Assembly (NCBI RefSeq): GCF_001936475.1
Contig: NZ_MSPQ01000005.1
Coordinates: 124,001-188,000 of the forward strand
DNA: 64,000 nucleotides
Reading direction: 5' to 3'
Source of the DNA: Algoriphagus marinus
GTDB taxonomy: Bacteria; Bacteroidota; Bacteroidia; Cytophagales; Cyclobacteriaceae
In this document: positions 44,145 through 53,078 of the stretch, piece after piece
Numbering within the stretch: the stretch's first letter is position 1
Layout of the letters: every line of letters starts with the position of its first letter
Made by a program: the position numbers and the translations under genes
Notes under the pieces: generated by a model
Database searches by the model: none
The model's input: the letters and a program-made list of their open reading frames with translations, nothing else
What the model was told of the DNA's origin: nothing

Positions 44145-45144
44145 TTAAAACTTTAGTATCCCCACATAATACAAATCAAATCCACCTAAGCCTCCCGGGC
44201 GATTGGAAGAGAAGATCATCAGGCGATTGGAGAAATCTGGATGATCAGAAACTACCGGTCGGTATTCATCCTGAGCTGAGTTGATGCTAGGTCCGAAATT
44301 CACGGGATCTGACCAACCGGAGGCAGTTTTGAATGAATAATACAAATCAAATCCTCCAAGACCTCCGGGCCTATCCGATGCAAAAAACCAGCATATCGCC
44401 ATAGACAAAAGGCATGTGGTCGTTGGCACTCGAATTAATCGAGATTTTTGTGGGAGATTTTGGCTTGGAATCAAACAGGTAATTCATGACTGACACATTC
44501 GATGGGATATCCAGCTCATAGATATCAAAACCACCGTCTTTGTCTGAGGAAAAAAGCAGTTTTTCCGGCTTCCCTTGACTGGTAATATCAGCCCCTTTCA
44601 AGAAGTTTTTACCATAAAAGCTTGGATACATCTCAGTTGCCGACTCTTCAAAGATTTGAAATTTTTGATTCGTACGTGCATTTGGGTTAGAATTGGCTTT
44701 CTCCGGTTCAGCATAGATGGAATAAATTCCTTCGGCATTGTCACGGCTAAAGAGTAAAACCCGATTATTCTCAGATTCCACAAAGCTATAAGGGCCTTTC
44801 TCATTGAATGAGGTTTCCGTTCTTCGAACCCAATCCCTCAATTCCGTATCAAATAAGGTATTCCCTTTATCAACTGTCATAAACCCCTCTGACTTATCCC
44901 AATAAAAGAGAAGGTTGGATTCCACAAGATTAAAATGATTCGGTTGAGATCCTTGTCTATTAGATGAGAAAACAAGTTTAATCTCGTGATTAATGGTAGG
45001 AATATCCGAATTGATATCATCTAATACAGAATTGACCACTGACAGATTCATCGCTTCCTCTGGGAAGACTCCAACAGGATAATTATTCTGATTGCAGGAT
45101 TGGATCAAAATAATAAATAGCAAAAAACTTATTTTATTTTTCAT
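44145..45144 (-). pseudogene. PD40-propeller lipoprotein with a one-base frameshift (copy 2)
   Basis: Two overlapping frames together encode one protein. The first (start at 45144, lipobox ...LIQSC) runs to GDMLVF and then hits a stop at 44371. The second continues FASDRPGGLGGFDLYY and ends with FSSNRPGGLGGFDLYYVGILKF at 44145. The intact paralogue at 45721-46749 reads through the same point (GELMLFASDRAGGYGGYDLYY). Removing one base from the run of six As at 44392-44397 restores the frame. It could be a true mutation or a homopolymer sequencing error. The intact protein would be a surface or periplasmic PD40 (TolB-like) propeller. Its start overlaps the stop of the truncated protease gene by 4 bases. 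Confidence 0.85.
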
Positions 45145-45368
45145 CGGATTCCAGTTATCATTTTTAAGTTATTATTATAGTTGGATCCACTTGAGCCATA
45201 TGGCGACAATGCAATCTGACTAGCAAGATCTGCTGATACTTTATAAGATGCTTCAGTTTCTGCCAAAGTATCCACCAGGGCATCCGAAAAATCGGATTCA
45301 GACTGGCAGCTGGCTAGGAGGAAAAACAGCAGTCCAAGCAGTTTAAAGCTGCGTTTGATTGTTTTCAT
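45141..45368 (-). pseudogene. internally deleted C10-protease paralogue
   Basis: A 75-residue frame whose first 61 residues or so (MKTIKRSFKLLGLLFFLLASC... SADLASQIALS) match the N-terminus of the intact protease at 46746-48086. Its last 19 residues (PYGSSGSNYNNNLKMITGIR) match that protein's C-terminus. About 370 residues, including the propeptide and both catalytic residues, are gone, and the junction is in frame. It keeps the lipoprotein signal and the 4-base overlap with the following PD40 gene. It may still be expressed as a short lipoprotein and sustain translation of the downstream gene, but it cannot be a protease. Confidence 0.88.
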
Positions 45369-45720
45369 AAAAAGTTTGTTTAAAAGTGATTAAAATCTAA
45401 AGCTTTTATTTTTAGTTTACAAGCGAATGGACACACAAACTAGAAATTTAACATTTGCTTAACCTGCTCAGGGGCAGCTTGATTTTCGATTTTTTTTAGG
45501 TATCTATTTTAAGCTTTCTGAATTAAAAACTATGTGGCTTTGTGAACTATTTGGTTCAAATAAAAAAATCAATATCATCCTATCGTACTTTTGCGTTTCG
45601 TGAGACACGAACCGCAGCTAAGCGGTGTTGATTAATGAAGCAAGGTCTGAAAGTCATACCTAATTCAGTATCTAAAAAAAATACCTAACAGGTTTTGAAA
45701 ACCTGTCAGGTCTGAGATTT
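45369..45720. repeat. duplicated intergenic segment upstream of copy 2 / downstream of copy 1
   Basis: This stretch is closely similar over its whole length to 48087-48440: both share the AAGTTTGTTTAAA start, TTTAACATTTGCTTAA, the TGCGTTTCG hairpin, TCATACCTAATTCAGTATCT and a terminal hairpin. It is thus part of the tandem duplication. The hairpin ACCTAACAGGTTTT/AAAACCTGTCAGGT at 45683-45711 has a T-run on the minus strand and terminates PD40 copy 1. Confidence 0.85.
45593..45615. repeat. GCGTTTCGTG hairpin repeat, copy A
   Basis: GCGTTTCGTG and CACGAACCGC pair around AGA, with one mismatch. Related copies are at 48305-48327 and 48737-48759. A TACTTTTG at 45586-45593, matching the TAnnTTTG promoter box, overlaps the left edge. 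Confidence 0.7.
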
Positions 45721-46749
45721 TTAAAACTTCCGAATCCCCACATAATACAAGTCAAATCCACCTAAGCCTCCCGGGCGATTGGAAGAGAAGATCATCAGAC
45801 TATTTTCAAATCCTGAGTATTCCTCTCTTATTGAAATCGGACGAAATTCATCAAATTCAGAGTTAATCTTTGGACCTAGGTTTATAGCTTCCGTCCATTT
45901 GCCGCCTATAAACAAGGAATAGTAAAGATCATAGCCTCCATATCCACCAGCTCGGTCAGAGGCAAATAGCATTAACTCCCCATTGATAAATGGAGAATGA
46001 TCATTGCCTTCAGAATTCAATTCATTTATCAAACTAATAGCTTTCGATGAGGCTGAGGTGAGAAAATCAAACGGGCTTTGGTTAGCTGGAATATTCAACT
46101 GATATAACTTAAAATTCCCAGATTTATCAGACGAAAAGACCAGCTGCTCTGGTCTAGGGATTTCTGAGTTTTTCAATTCTTTAGAAAAATCCTTACCCAT
46201 GAAGCTTGGATACATTTCATTGGAATTATCTTCAAACAGTCTCAATGAAGATTCTTCAGTAGCTAATCGACCTGAAAAACTTGATTCCGAAAACTCTCTT
46301 CCCACAATTTTATATTTCCCTCCACAATCCCGAGAAAAGAGCATGTAGCGCAATCCTGATTGTCCTCTTTTCTCAAAATAAGAATAAGGACCTTTTTCAT
46401 TGCAATCGGTCTGTAGCTCCTGAACTTTGTTGTAGAAATCACTGTATCCCTCAGTGTTATTGGTCAAAATTTGGTGAGTTAAGTTTCCCACTTCTTTACT
46501 CCAAACAAACCTTATAAACTTCGCTTCAAAGTTAAAATCTTTACCCAATTTCTTAGAGTTACTGGAAAAAATCAACTGGGCTTCTTCGCTTGTAGTAGTA
46601 GGGATATAGTTTGAATTCATCTCATCATATTGAGTATTCAACTCAACCAAGTTTACAGGATCTTCAGGGAAAAAACCTGTCTCGAAGGGTAAATCCTCAT
46701 TACAACCTAATAATGCTAAGATTACAAGGAACTTAGTTAAATTTTTCAT
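45721..46749 (-). CDS. PD40-propeller lipoprotein (copy 1, intact)
   Basis: A 342-residue protein with a lipoprotein signal (LVILALLGC). Repeated PD40/TolB-like blades are evident: QLIFSSNSKK, QLVFSSDKSGNFKLYQL, LMLFASDRAGGYGGYDLYYS and LMIFSSNRPGGLGGFDLYYVG. Such propellers in Bacteroidota often precede OmpA-type domains, but none is present here. Its start overlaps the C10 protease stop by 4 bases, so the two are coupled. The propeller may bind or restrain the protease or a surface ligand; that is inference. The paralogue at 44145 is frameshifted. Confidence 0.85.
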   Translation of the reverse strand: MKNLTKFLVILALLGCNEDLPFETGFFPEDPVNLVELNTQYDEMNSNYIPTTTSEEAQLIFSSNSKKLGKDFNFEAKFIRFVWSKEVGNLTHQILTNNTEGYSDFYNKVQELQTDCNEKGPYSYFEKRGQSGLRYMLFSRDCGGKYKIVGREFSESSFSGRLATEESSLRLFEDNSNEMYPSFMGKDFSKELKNSEIPRPEQLVFSSDKSGNFKLYQLNIPANQSPFDFLTSASSKAISLINELNSEGNDHSPFINGELMLFASDRAGGYGGYDLYYSLFIGGKWTEAINLGPKINSEFDEFRPISIREEYSGFENSLMIFSSNRPGGLGGFDLYYVGIRKF

Positions 46750-48086
46750 CGGATTCCAGTTATCATTTTTAAACTATTGCTATAGGTGCTTGAAGATCCG
46801 TAAGGTGTATAAACCCCACTACTATAATAACCATTAGATGATATAGGGCTTCCATTTAAATTAGAATTATTCCATCCCCAATTCATAAAATACCAAGTGT
46901 AAGACCATTCCATACATCCATCTAAGTCACAATCGTATGCTTTGTAGTTATGTTGCTTATAGCCATCACTTGTCCAAATATGCCATTCGAGCAAAGAATC
47001 TCTGCCATAAAATATTGCTGGATAACCTTGCGATAACTCATTTTTAAGGGTCCATGGATTAAAATTTGACGTATTCCCTCCATTTTGTAATCCCATGGAA
47101 GTCAATGCAGAACTTATATTCCATGGATATGTCAAACCGTTACATGTTCCCGCAAAATTGAAAGTGGTATTTGCGGCAATAGCTGAATTATACATTAATA
47201 AAGCTAGGCTAGTTTGACCCGATGTAGATGGAGCACAAGGAGTGTTTGAATATCGAGGCATTAAACTATATGAATAGGATGATCCCGGCTTAAAGTGCCA
47301 AAGCGTTTGAGCTATTGCTACTGCACCACAGCCAATAGGACTTCTATCATTGCATCCGCAACTACTCAGTAAATTAGTTGGGGCTAAGTGATTTGAAACC
47401 CCTGATTGACCCCAAGAAATTTGATTGCTATATAGTGGTTGTCTTTCTGATAAAGTCATATATGGATTACACATAAACTGACCGTATTGATACCATGCAT
47501 AGCAATTAGAATTTGGGTTATTGGCTACTGCATTATCCCATATTCTACCTTTCGGATCATATCCCTCCGAATATTTCTTCCACTCATTATATACAATTGG
47601 GTGGACTTTTTTAATTTCTTTCAATTCTTGATCAATCTGTTTCATCGTTTCTTGATACCATACTTTCAGCCCGTTGACTTCTTCGAGATTTTTTGCGGTC
47701 AATTCACCTTCAGAAGAATATGCCAGAATTGGCATAATTCTAGAATCACCAGCTATCATCACAAACCCCTCGGATTCATTAATTACGAAAGCTTCAAAAT
47801 CAAGCGTATCAGAAAGCGTCACTCTAGCAACTTCCCGGATTTTGGGAGATCTGTTAGTCTTCCTTCCTGCGATATAGCTAGAGTCAGAGCTAAAAAATCC
47901 CAAAGCAATCTGCTTGGCAAGATCTGCTGATACTTTATAAGATGCTTCAGCTTCTGCCAAAGTATCCACCGGGGCATCCGAAAAATCGGATTCAGACTGG
48001 CAGCTGGCTAGGAGGAAAAACAGCACTCCAAGCAGTTTAAAGCTGTGTTTGATTGTTTGATTGTTTGATTGTTTGATTGTTTTCAT
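46746..48086 (-). CDS. C10-family (streptopain-like) cysteine protease lipoprotein
   Basis: A 446-residue protein. Residues 1-29 form a lipoprotein signal (VLFFLLASC). Residues ~45-160 resemble the Spi inhibitor/propeptide domain of C10 proteases (FEAFVINESEGFVMIAGD... ILAYSSEGEL). The peptidase domain has the catalytic cysteine C253 in SPIGCGAVAIAQTLWHF and histidine H369 in LEWHIWTSDGYKQH, followed by YFMNWGWNNS. It should be a secreted, propeptide-controlled cysteine protease. The first codons contain four copies of an 8-bp repeat, so slippage could switch expression. It is coupled to the PD40 gene, and the pair is duplicated to the left in decayed form. Confidence 0.9.
   Translation of the reverse strand: MKTIKQSNNQTIKHSFKLLGVLFFLLASCQSESDFSDAPVDTLAEAEASYKVSADLAKQIALGFFSSDSSYIAGRKTNRSPKIREVARVTLSDTLDFEAFVINESEGFVMIAGDSRIMPILAYSSEGELTAKNLEEVNGLKVWYQETMKQIDQELKEIKKVHPIVYNEWKKYSEGYDPKGRIWDNAVANNPNSNCYAWYQYGQFMCNPYMTLSERQPLYSNQISWGQSGVSNHLAPTNLLSSCGCNDRSPIGCGAVAIAQTLWHFKPGSSYSYSLMPRYSNTPCAPSTSGQTSLALLMYNSAIAANTTFNFAGTCNGLTYPWNISSALTSMGLQNGGNTSNFNPWTLKNELSQGYPAIFYGRDSLLEWHIWTSDGYKQHNYKAYDCDLDGCMEWSYTWYFMNWGWNNSNLNGSPISSNGYYSSGVYTPYGSSSTYSNSLKMITGIR
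48047..48082. repeat. octanucleotide tandem repeat in the C10 protease start region
   Basis: Four perfect copies of GTTTGATT (48047-48078) and a partial fifth lie within codons 3-13 of the protease gene on the minus strand (encoding KQSNNQTIKH). The decayed paralogue has only one copy. Since 8 is not a multiple of 3, gain or loss of a unit would shift the frame. Confidence 0.85.
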
Positions 48087-48440
48087 AAAAAGTTTGTTTA
48101 AAAATTTATAAAATCTAAAGATTCTTTTTTTAGTTTACAAATGAACGGACAAATAAACTAGAAATTTAACATTTGCTTAATCTGCACAGATTCAGCTTGA
48201 TCTTCGATTTTTTTAGGCTTCTATTTTATGTTTTCTGACTCTAAAAACTATGTAGATTTGTGAACTATGTGGTTAAAAAATCATTTTCATCCTCTCGTAT
48301 TTTTGCGTTTCGAAAGACACGAACCGCAGCTAAGTGATGCTGATTAATGAAGCGACGGCTGAAAGTCATACCTAATTCAGTATCTAAAAAAAAGACCTGA
48401 CAGGTTTTCAAAACCTGTCAGGTCTTAGATTTTTAAAGCC
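48087..48440. repeat. duplicated intergenic segment upstream of C10 protease copy 1
   Basis: Parallel to 45369-45720 over its full length. It ends in the hairpin GACCTGACAGGTTT/AAACCTGTCAGGTC (48391-48428), which has a T-run on the minus strand but no gene to its right to terminate. This implies that a third PD40/protease unit once lay further right. Confidence 0.8.
48305..48327. repeat. GCGTTTCGTG hairpin repeat, copy B
   Basis: Same 23-bp element as at 45593, with two substitutions in the left arm and loop (TTTCGAAAGACACGAA). It is preceded by TATTTTTG. Confidence 0.7.
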
Positions 48441-48971
48441 TTTGTGTCCCTTGTTGAAATTCTCTGTGTCCATAGCGGTTTGAAAAAAATCCGTTTCCAT
48501 CCTCCCGCAATAGCATTTGTATTCCAAAAAATGATCCCGGGTGGGAGACCGACGGATGGCTGACGCTAGGTTTCGACCTATGCACCACCGCTGGTGTTGG
48601 GTAATTTCAGGTTTTCAGAATTTCTGCTTTCTGACTTTAAAAACTATGTGGTTCAAATAAGACCTTTGCGTCCTACTATTAAACCTTTGTGAACTTAGCG
48701 GTTTAAAAAAAATCATTTTCATGCTCTCTTACTGTTGCGTTTCGTGAGACACGAACCGCGGCTCTGGAAATGTCAGATTTCTGATATCATCTTTCTGACT
48801 TTAAAAACTATGCGGTTTTAAAAAAATGAATATTTGATCACCCGACAGCAAAGGATAGAAAAAAGAGTGTACAAAGCTATCTAGTGGCTAGTAATCTCCC
48901 CGAATAAACTTAAGGATTCGAGGGATATTATAGTTGGCCTTTCCAAAGGACTGCTTAAATTACTCCCCCAG
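48441..48971. other. gene-free stretch with partial third copy of the duplicated flank
   Basis: No coding potential was recognised. The segment 48680-48770 repeats part of the duplicated flank (TGTGAACTTAGCGGTTTAAA-like, then TCATTTTCATGCTCTC and the TTTCGTG hairpin). The rest is degenerate. The lutA promoter should be near 48900-48970 but is not obvious. Confidence 0.55.
48737..48759. repeat. GCGTTTCGTG hairpin repeat, copy C
   Basis: Same 23-bp element as at 45593, identical in both arms and loop. It is the third and rightmost copy and belongs to the partial third unit. Confidence 0.7.
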
Positions 48972-49733
48972 ATGAGTATCAAACCAAAACCACATATCGC
49001 CCTCTTTATCCCCTGCTACGTAGATCAATTTTATCCCAATGTAGCCATCTCCACTTTAGCAGTTTTGGAAAAATTGGGTTGCCAAGTCAGCTATCCCATG
49101 AATCAAACCTGTTGTGGCCAACCGATGGCGAATGCAGGATTTGAGCGGGATACGGTGGGGACGACCAAGCATTTTATCGAAACGTTTGCTGTATATGACT
49201 ACGTCGTGGCTCCTTCCGGAAGTTGCGTGGTACATGTCAAGGAGCACTCGCCAAAGGTCGAAGGTCTGGAGAAAGAGCAAGCTGAACTTCATGATAAGAT
49301 CTTCGAATTCACGGAATTTATCACCGATATTATAAAAATCGAACGGATAGACGGAAGCTTTCCACATCGGATCGGGTACCATTCTTCCTGCCATGGTCAG
49401 CGTGGCCTGCGGCTTTCATCCAGCTCAGAATTGAATGAAAAGCCTTTCAGCAAAGCCAAAAAACTATTGGAGAATCTGGAAGGTTTAGAATGGGTGGAGT
49501 TGACACGGACAGATGAATGCTGCGGTTTCGGAGGAACTTTCGCAGTAAGTGAAGAGGCCCTTTCGGTGCAGATGGGAAAGGATCGATTGGATGATCACCA
49601 TGCACATCAAGTTGAAATTTTGACCGGAGGTGATATGTCTTGCATCATGCATTTGCAGGGGATCGCTCAGCGTCAAAACCAAAATCTCAAATTCAAGCAT
49701 CTCGCTGAAATCCTTAACGAAGCCATGTCATGA
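48972..49733 (+). CDS. lutA: L-lactate oxidation iron-sulfur subunit LutA
   Basis: A 253-residue protein with two CCG (cysteine-rich) domains: CCGQPMANAGF near residue 42 and CCGFGGTFAV near residue 178. Each is preceded by the conserved upstream cysteines. With LutB and LutC it forms the cytoplasmic complex oxidising L-lactate to pyruvate. It overlaps lutB by 4 bases. In this window the lactate could come from the lactaldehyde dehydrogenase of rhamnose breakdown. Confidence 0.93.
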   Translation: MSIKPKPHIALFIPCYVDQFYPNVAISTLAVLEKLGCQVSYPMNQTCCGQPMANAGFERDTVGTTKHFIETFAVYDYVVAPSGSCVVHVKEHSPKVEGLEKEQAELHDKIFEFTEFITDIIKIERIDGSFPHRIGYHSSCHGQRGLRLSSSSELNEKPFSKAKKLLENLEGLEWVELTRTDECCGFGGTFAVSEEALSVQMGKDRLDDHHAHQVEILTGGDMSCIMHLQGIAQRQNQNLKFKHLAEILNEAMS

Positions 49734-51088
49734 GTCATCCACAGGAAGCAGCGGAGTTTTTAAAAGATCCTGCCAAATCAAAATGGCATGATGACACCCT
49801 TTGGTTTATCCGGGACAAACGAGATAAAATGAGCCATTCCGTCCCAGAGTGGGAGGAATTGCGGGAATTAGCTTCCTCGATAAAGGATAATGTGCTTGGG
49901 AATCTGGCGGATTATCTGGAAGAATTTGAGCGAAATGCAACTAAGAATGGAATCAAAGTGCATTGGGCTGCCAATGCTCAGGAGCATAATGAGATCGTCC
50001 TTTCTATTCTAAAAGAAAAGGAATGTAAAGCCATCGTCAAGAGTAAATCCATTTTGACAGAAGAGTGTCATTTGAATCCTTTTTTGGAGAAAAATGAGAT
50101 CGAAGTAGTCGATACCGATTTAGGTGAGCGGATTGTACAGTTTCTCGGTCAGCCTCCCAGTCATATCGTTTTGCCAGCAATCCATCTTAAAAAAGGGGAA
50201 ATCTCCGAGCTTTTCCATGAAAAGCTTCAGACGGAAAAGGGCAATGAAGATCCTTATTACTTGACGCAGGCCGCTAGACATCACCTTCGGGAGAAGTTTC
50301 TCGCAGCTAAAGTCGCCATCACGGGAGTGAATTTTGGGGTGGCCGAGACTGGCGAATTTGTGGTCTGCACCAATGAAGGTAATGCCGACATGGGCGTGCA
50401 TCTAGCAGATACCCACATTGCCTGTATGGGAATCGAAAAGATTATCCCAAAACGAAAACATCTCGGCATTTTCTTGAGATTGCTCGCCCGATCCGCAACA
50501 GGTCAAAATATCACGAATTACAATTCACATTTCAGAAGTCCGGAGGCCGGAAAGGAAATCCATATCATCCTGGTAGATAATGGTCGAACAGCACAGTTGG
50601 GGCGTGAGGATTTCCGAAACTCCCTGAAATGTATCCGATGCGGTGCATGCATGAATACCTGTCCGATCTACCGGAGAAGTGGTGGGTTCAGCTACAAAAG
50701 TACCGTTCCTGGTCCGATTGGATCGATTCTTTCACCAGGTTTGGATTTACAAAAGCACAGCAGTTTGCCTTTTGCCTCCACACTTTGTGGGAGTTGCACA
50801 GATGTCTGTCCAGTAAAGATTAACATCCACGAGCAGCTTTATCGCTGGCGTCAGGAAATCACCAAAGCTCAGGGAACTTCAGTAAAAGAATTATCAATGA
50901 TGCTTGGAAATGGGATTTTCAAAAGTCCATTAGCTTATAACTATTCCGGAAAAATGATGCGACTGGCTTTAAAAAACCTTCCAAAATCAATGATTTACAA
51001 CCCATTGAATGTCTGGGGCAAGCAGCGAGATTTGCCTACTGTCCCAAAAGAAAGCTTCAAAGAATGGTATCAAAAGAATCGATCATGA
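49730..51088 (+). CDS. lutB: L-lactate oxidation iron-sulfur subunit LutB
   Basis: A 452-residue protein. The N-terminal LUD domain includes VAITGVNFGVAETGEFVVCTNEG. A pair of 4Fe-4S motifs follows: CIRCGACMNTCPIYRR and CGSCTDVCPVKINIHEQLYRWR. The C-terminal helical extension is present, so the protein is full length. It is coupled to lutA and lutC by 4-base overlaps at both ends. Confidence 0.94.
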   Translation: MSHPQEAAEFLKDPAKSKWHDDTLWFIRDKRDKMSHSVPEWEELRELASSIKDNVLGNLADYLEEFERNATKNGIKVHWAANAQEHNEIVLSILKEKECKAIVKSKSILTEECHLNPFLEKNEIEVVDTDLGERIVQFLGQPPSHIVLPAIHLKKGEISELFHEKLQTEKGNEDPYYLTQAARHHLREKFLAAKVAITGVNFGVAETGEFVVCTNEGNADMGVHLADTHIACMGIEKIIPKRKHLGIFLRLLARSATGQNITNYNSHFRSPEAGKEIHIILVDNGRTAQLGREDFRNSLKCIRCGACMNTCPIYRRSGGFSYKSTVPGPIGSILSPGLDLQKHSSLPFASTLCGSCTDVCPVKINIHEQLYRWRQEITKAQGTSVKELSMMLGNGIFKSPLAYNYSGKMMRLALKNLPKSMIYNPLNVWGKQRDLPTVPKESFKEWYQKNRS

Positions 51089-51645
51089 GCAGTAGAGATT
51101 CCATACTTGGAAAAATCAGAAGTTTAAACCTAGCTCAAAAAGCACTGCCTGAAATCCCGGATTTCAAAGGAGCAGAAAACCTAGTCGATAGGTTTAGGAC
51201 TGCGATTCTTGGAAACAAAGGTGAGATTTTGACTCCTGATGAATTGATTTCAAAGTTAGAGTCAGGCGTGTATCCCACTGTTTATTCCAGTGTTACAGAG
51301 TTTTCAAACTTAGCAAATCAAGCTTTGCCCACGGACTCGCATACTTTCGCAAAACTGGATTTGGCAATCTTAAAAGGTCAATTTGGAGTGGCAGAGAATG
51401 GGGCGATTTGGCTGGAAGATTCGGATTTAGGCTTGCGGGCAATTCCTTTTATTACCGAGCATTTGGTGATTGTTTTAGATAGCAAATCATTGGTGTCGAC
51501 CATGCATCAGGCTTATAATAGGATTGGAAGCCAATATTCAGGTTTTGGATTATTTATCGCTGGACCTTCTAAGACTGCGGATATTGAGCAATCCCTCGTG
51601 ATAGGCGCTCATGGAGCAAAAAGCTTGATGGTGGTTTTGGTTTAA
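51085..51645 (+). CDS. lutC: L-lactate oxidation subunit LutC
   Basis: A 186-residue LUD-domain protein starting at the ATG at 51085, which overlaps the lutB stop (ATGA); an in-frame start 21 bases earlier lies within lutB and is less likely. The motifs GQFGVAENGAIWLEDSD, GLRAIPFITEHLVIVLD and IAGPSKTADIEQSLVIGAHGAKSL are characteristic of the family. It is the third subunit of the lactate oxidation complex. Its 3' end overlaps the convergent histidine kinase gene by 4 bases. Confidence 0.93.
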   Translation: MSSRDSILGKIRSLNLAQKALPEIPDFKGAENLVDRFRTAILGNKGEILTPDELISKLESGVYPTVYSSVTEFSNLANQALPTDSHTFAKLDLAILKGQFGVAENGAIWLEDSDLGLRAIPFITEHLVIVLDSKSLVSTMHQAYNRIGSQYSGFGLFIAGPSKTADIEQSLVIGAHGAKSLMVVLV

Positions 51646-52937
51646 GCTAGATTTTTGGTCAGAAAGAAGCTATTTTTACCAGAATCTGTGCGAGAAAAAC
51701 CCAATTCCATCGCTAATTTATCTGCAATTTTTTTACAAAGCGGAAGTCCAATTCCTGTTCCTTTCTCCCGCAAAGTACCATAAGTAGTCTTCACCTTGAA
51801 ATCAAATAAGGTTATTTCCTCTTTTTGAGGAATCTCCTTTCCTTCATTTTTGACAATCCACTTTACTTCCTTTTCTGAGCAAATCAATTCAAATTCGATT
51901 TCACCTCCCACAGGTGTGAATTTAATAGCATTATCAAGTAGATTTTTTAAAATAATCTGAATTTCAGAAGCCTCAAGTTCGATATTCAGGTCATTACCGG
52001 ATTTCTTAAACTCAATAGTTTGATTTTTTACTACTGCCTGAGAAAGCATCCCTTCCTTCATCTCATCAGTAAATTTATACAAGCTCACTTTTTCTGTTTC
52101 CAACTCTTTGTCCTCCAATTCTGCTAAAACCCAATTCAAGGTATTATTCAGCACTCCAGACAAATGATAACTTTGGTTTTTAAGATTTTTGAGAATCCCT
52201 TCCATTTCACCTTCCTCAAATAGTCCTTTATCTGCAAGCTCCAAAGTCTGACCAAGCATCCCGATAGGATTTTTAAGGTCATGAGAAAGCAAAGCAATGA
52301 GTTGATTTTTTTTGGTATTCAAAGAATCTAACTCCTTCATTGCCAGCTCTCTTTCAATCTGAATAAGTCTAAGGCTGTCATTTTGTGCCCTATAATTCTT
52401 CAAAAATATTTGAATACCCAGAAAAGAAAATAACCCTGTCCACCAAATGGTAATCAAATGATCCCAATAAAGACTTTCAAGATCAGGGTAATGCTGTGGA
52501 ACAATAAACCAACCATGGACTTCACCATAAAAAAGAAGGCTGTAGAGCATAAATGTAAAAAGTAACCAAGCGATTTTTGGCCATCCCTTTATCAAAATCC
52601 CAATTCCTACTATAAAAATAAAAATGGTATAAAATGTTGGGCCTTGGTAACCTTCGTTATTGATATAATTAATAGCAACTAAAATTAAGCCTACAAAAAT
52701 CATCACTTGGATAATCTGCTGAAAGTATCCATACCTCCACATGACCCAAAACCCAACTAAATAAGGTATCGCAAAAAAGAATTTTGCTTTTATAATGAAG
52801 GGATCAAGCCCAATTACCAAATCTGACAAACCCAAAAAAATCATCAAAAACCCAGCAAGAAGGGCAAATAACAGAGAAATCCTGTTTTGAAGCTGATCAA
52901 GATTATTACCTAGGTCCTGAGTCCCAAAAAGTCTCAT
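51642..52937 (-). CDS. membrane sensor histidine kinase
   Basis: A 431-residue kinase with six or so N-terminal membrane helices (residues ~20-180) without a periplasmic sensor domain. A short coiled coil leads to the phospho-acceptor H219 in LIALLSHDLKNPIGM. The ATPase domain has the N box LKNLLDNAIKFTP and the G box GTGIGLPLCKK. No response regulator is adjacent, so it is an orphan. The signal is unknown; its convergent, overlapping position with lutC does not imply co-regulation. Confidence 0.9.
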   Translation of the reverse strand: MRLFGTQDLGNNLDQLQNRISLLFALLAGFLMIFLGLSDLVIGLDPFIIKAKFFFAIPYLVGFWVMWRYGYFQQIIQVMIFVGLILVAINYINNEGYQGPTFYTIFIFIVGIGILIKGWPKIAWLLFTFMLYSLLFYGEVHGWFIVPQHYPDLESLYWDHLITIWWTGLFSFLGIQIFLKNYRAQNDSLRLIQIERELAMKELDSLNTKKNQLIALLSHDLKNPIGMLGQTLELADKGLFEEGEMEGILKNLKNQSYHLSGVLNNTLNWVLAELEDKELETEKVSLYKFTDEMKEGMLSQAVVKNQTIEFKKSGNDLNIELEASEIQIILKNLLDNAIKFTPVGGEIEFELICSEKEVKWIVKNEGKEIPQKEEITLFDFKVKTTYGTLREKGTGIGLPLCKKIADKLAMELGFSRTDSGKNSFFLTKNLA

Positions 52938-53078
52938 TTACTATTCAATTATTTATAAAGATTTGAAAACTAAAAATAGAGAAATTCTTGGGAATAAATC
53001 GCTACCCTACAGATTCTCAATGAAAAAATATGTAAGCAAGCTATTTACCCTCAAAATCTATTTTTCTGTAGAAATGGA

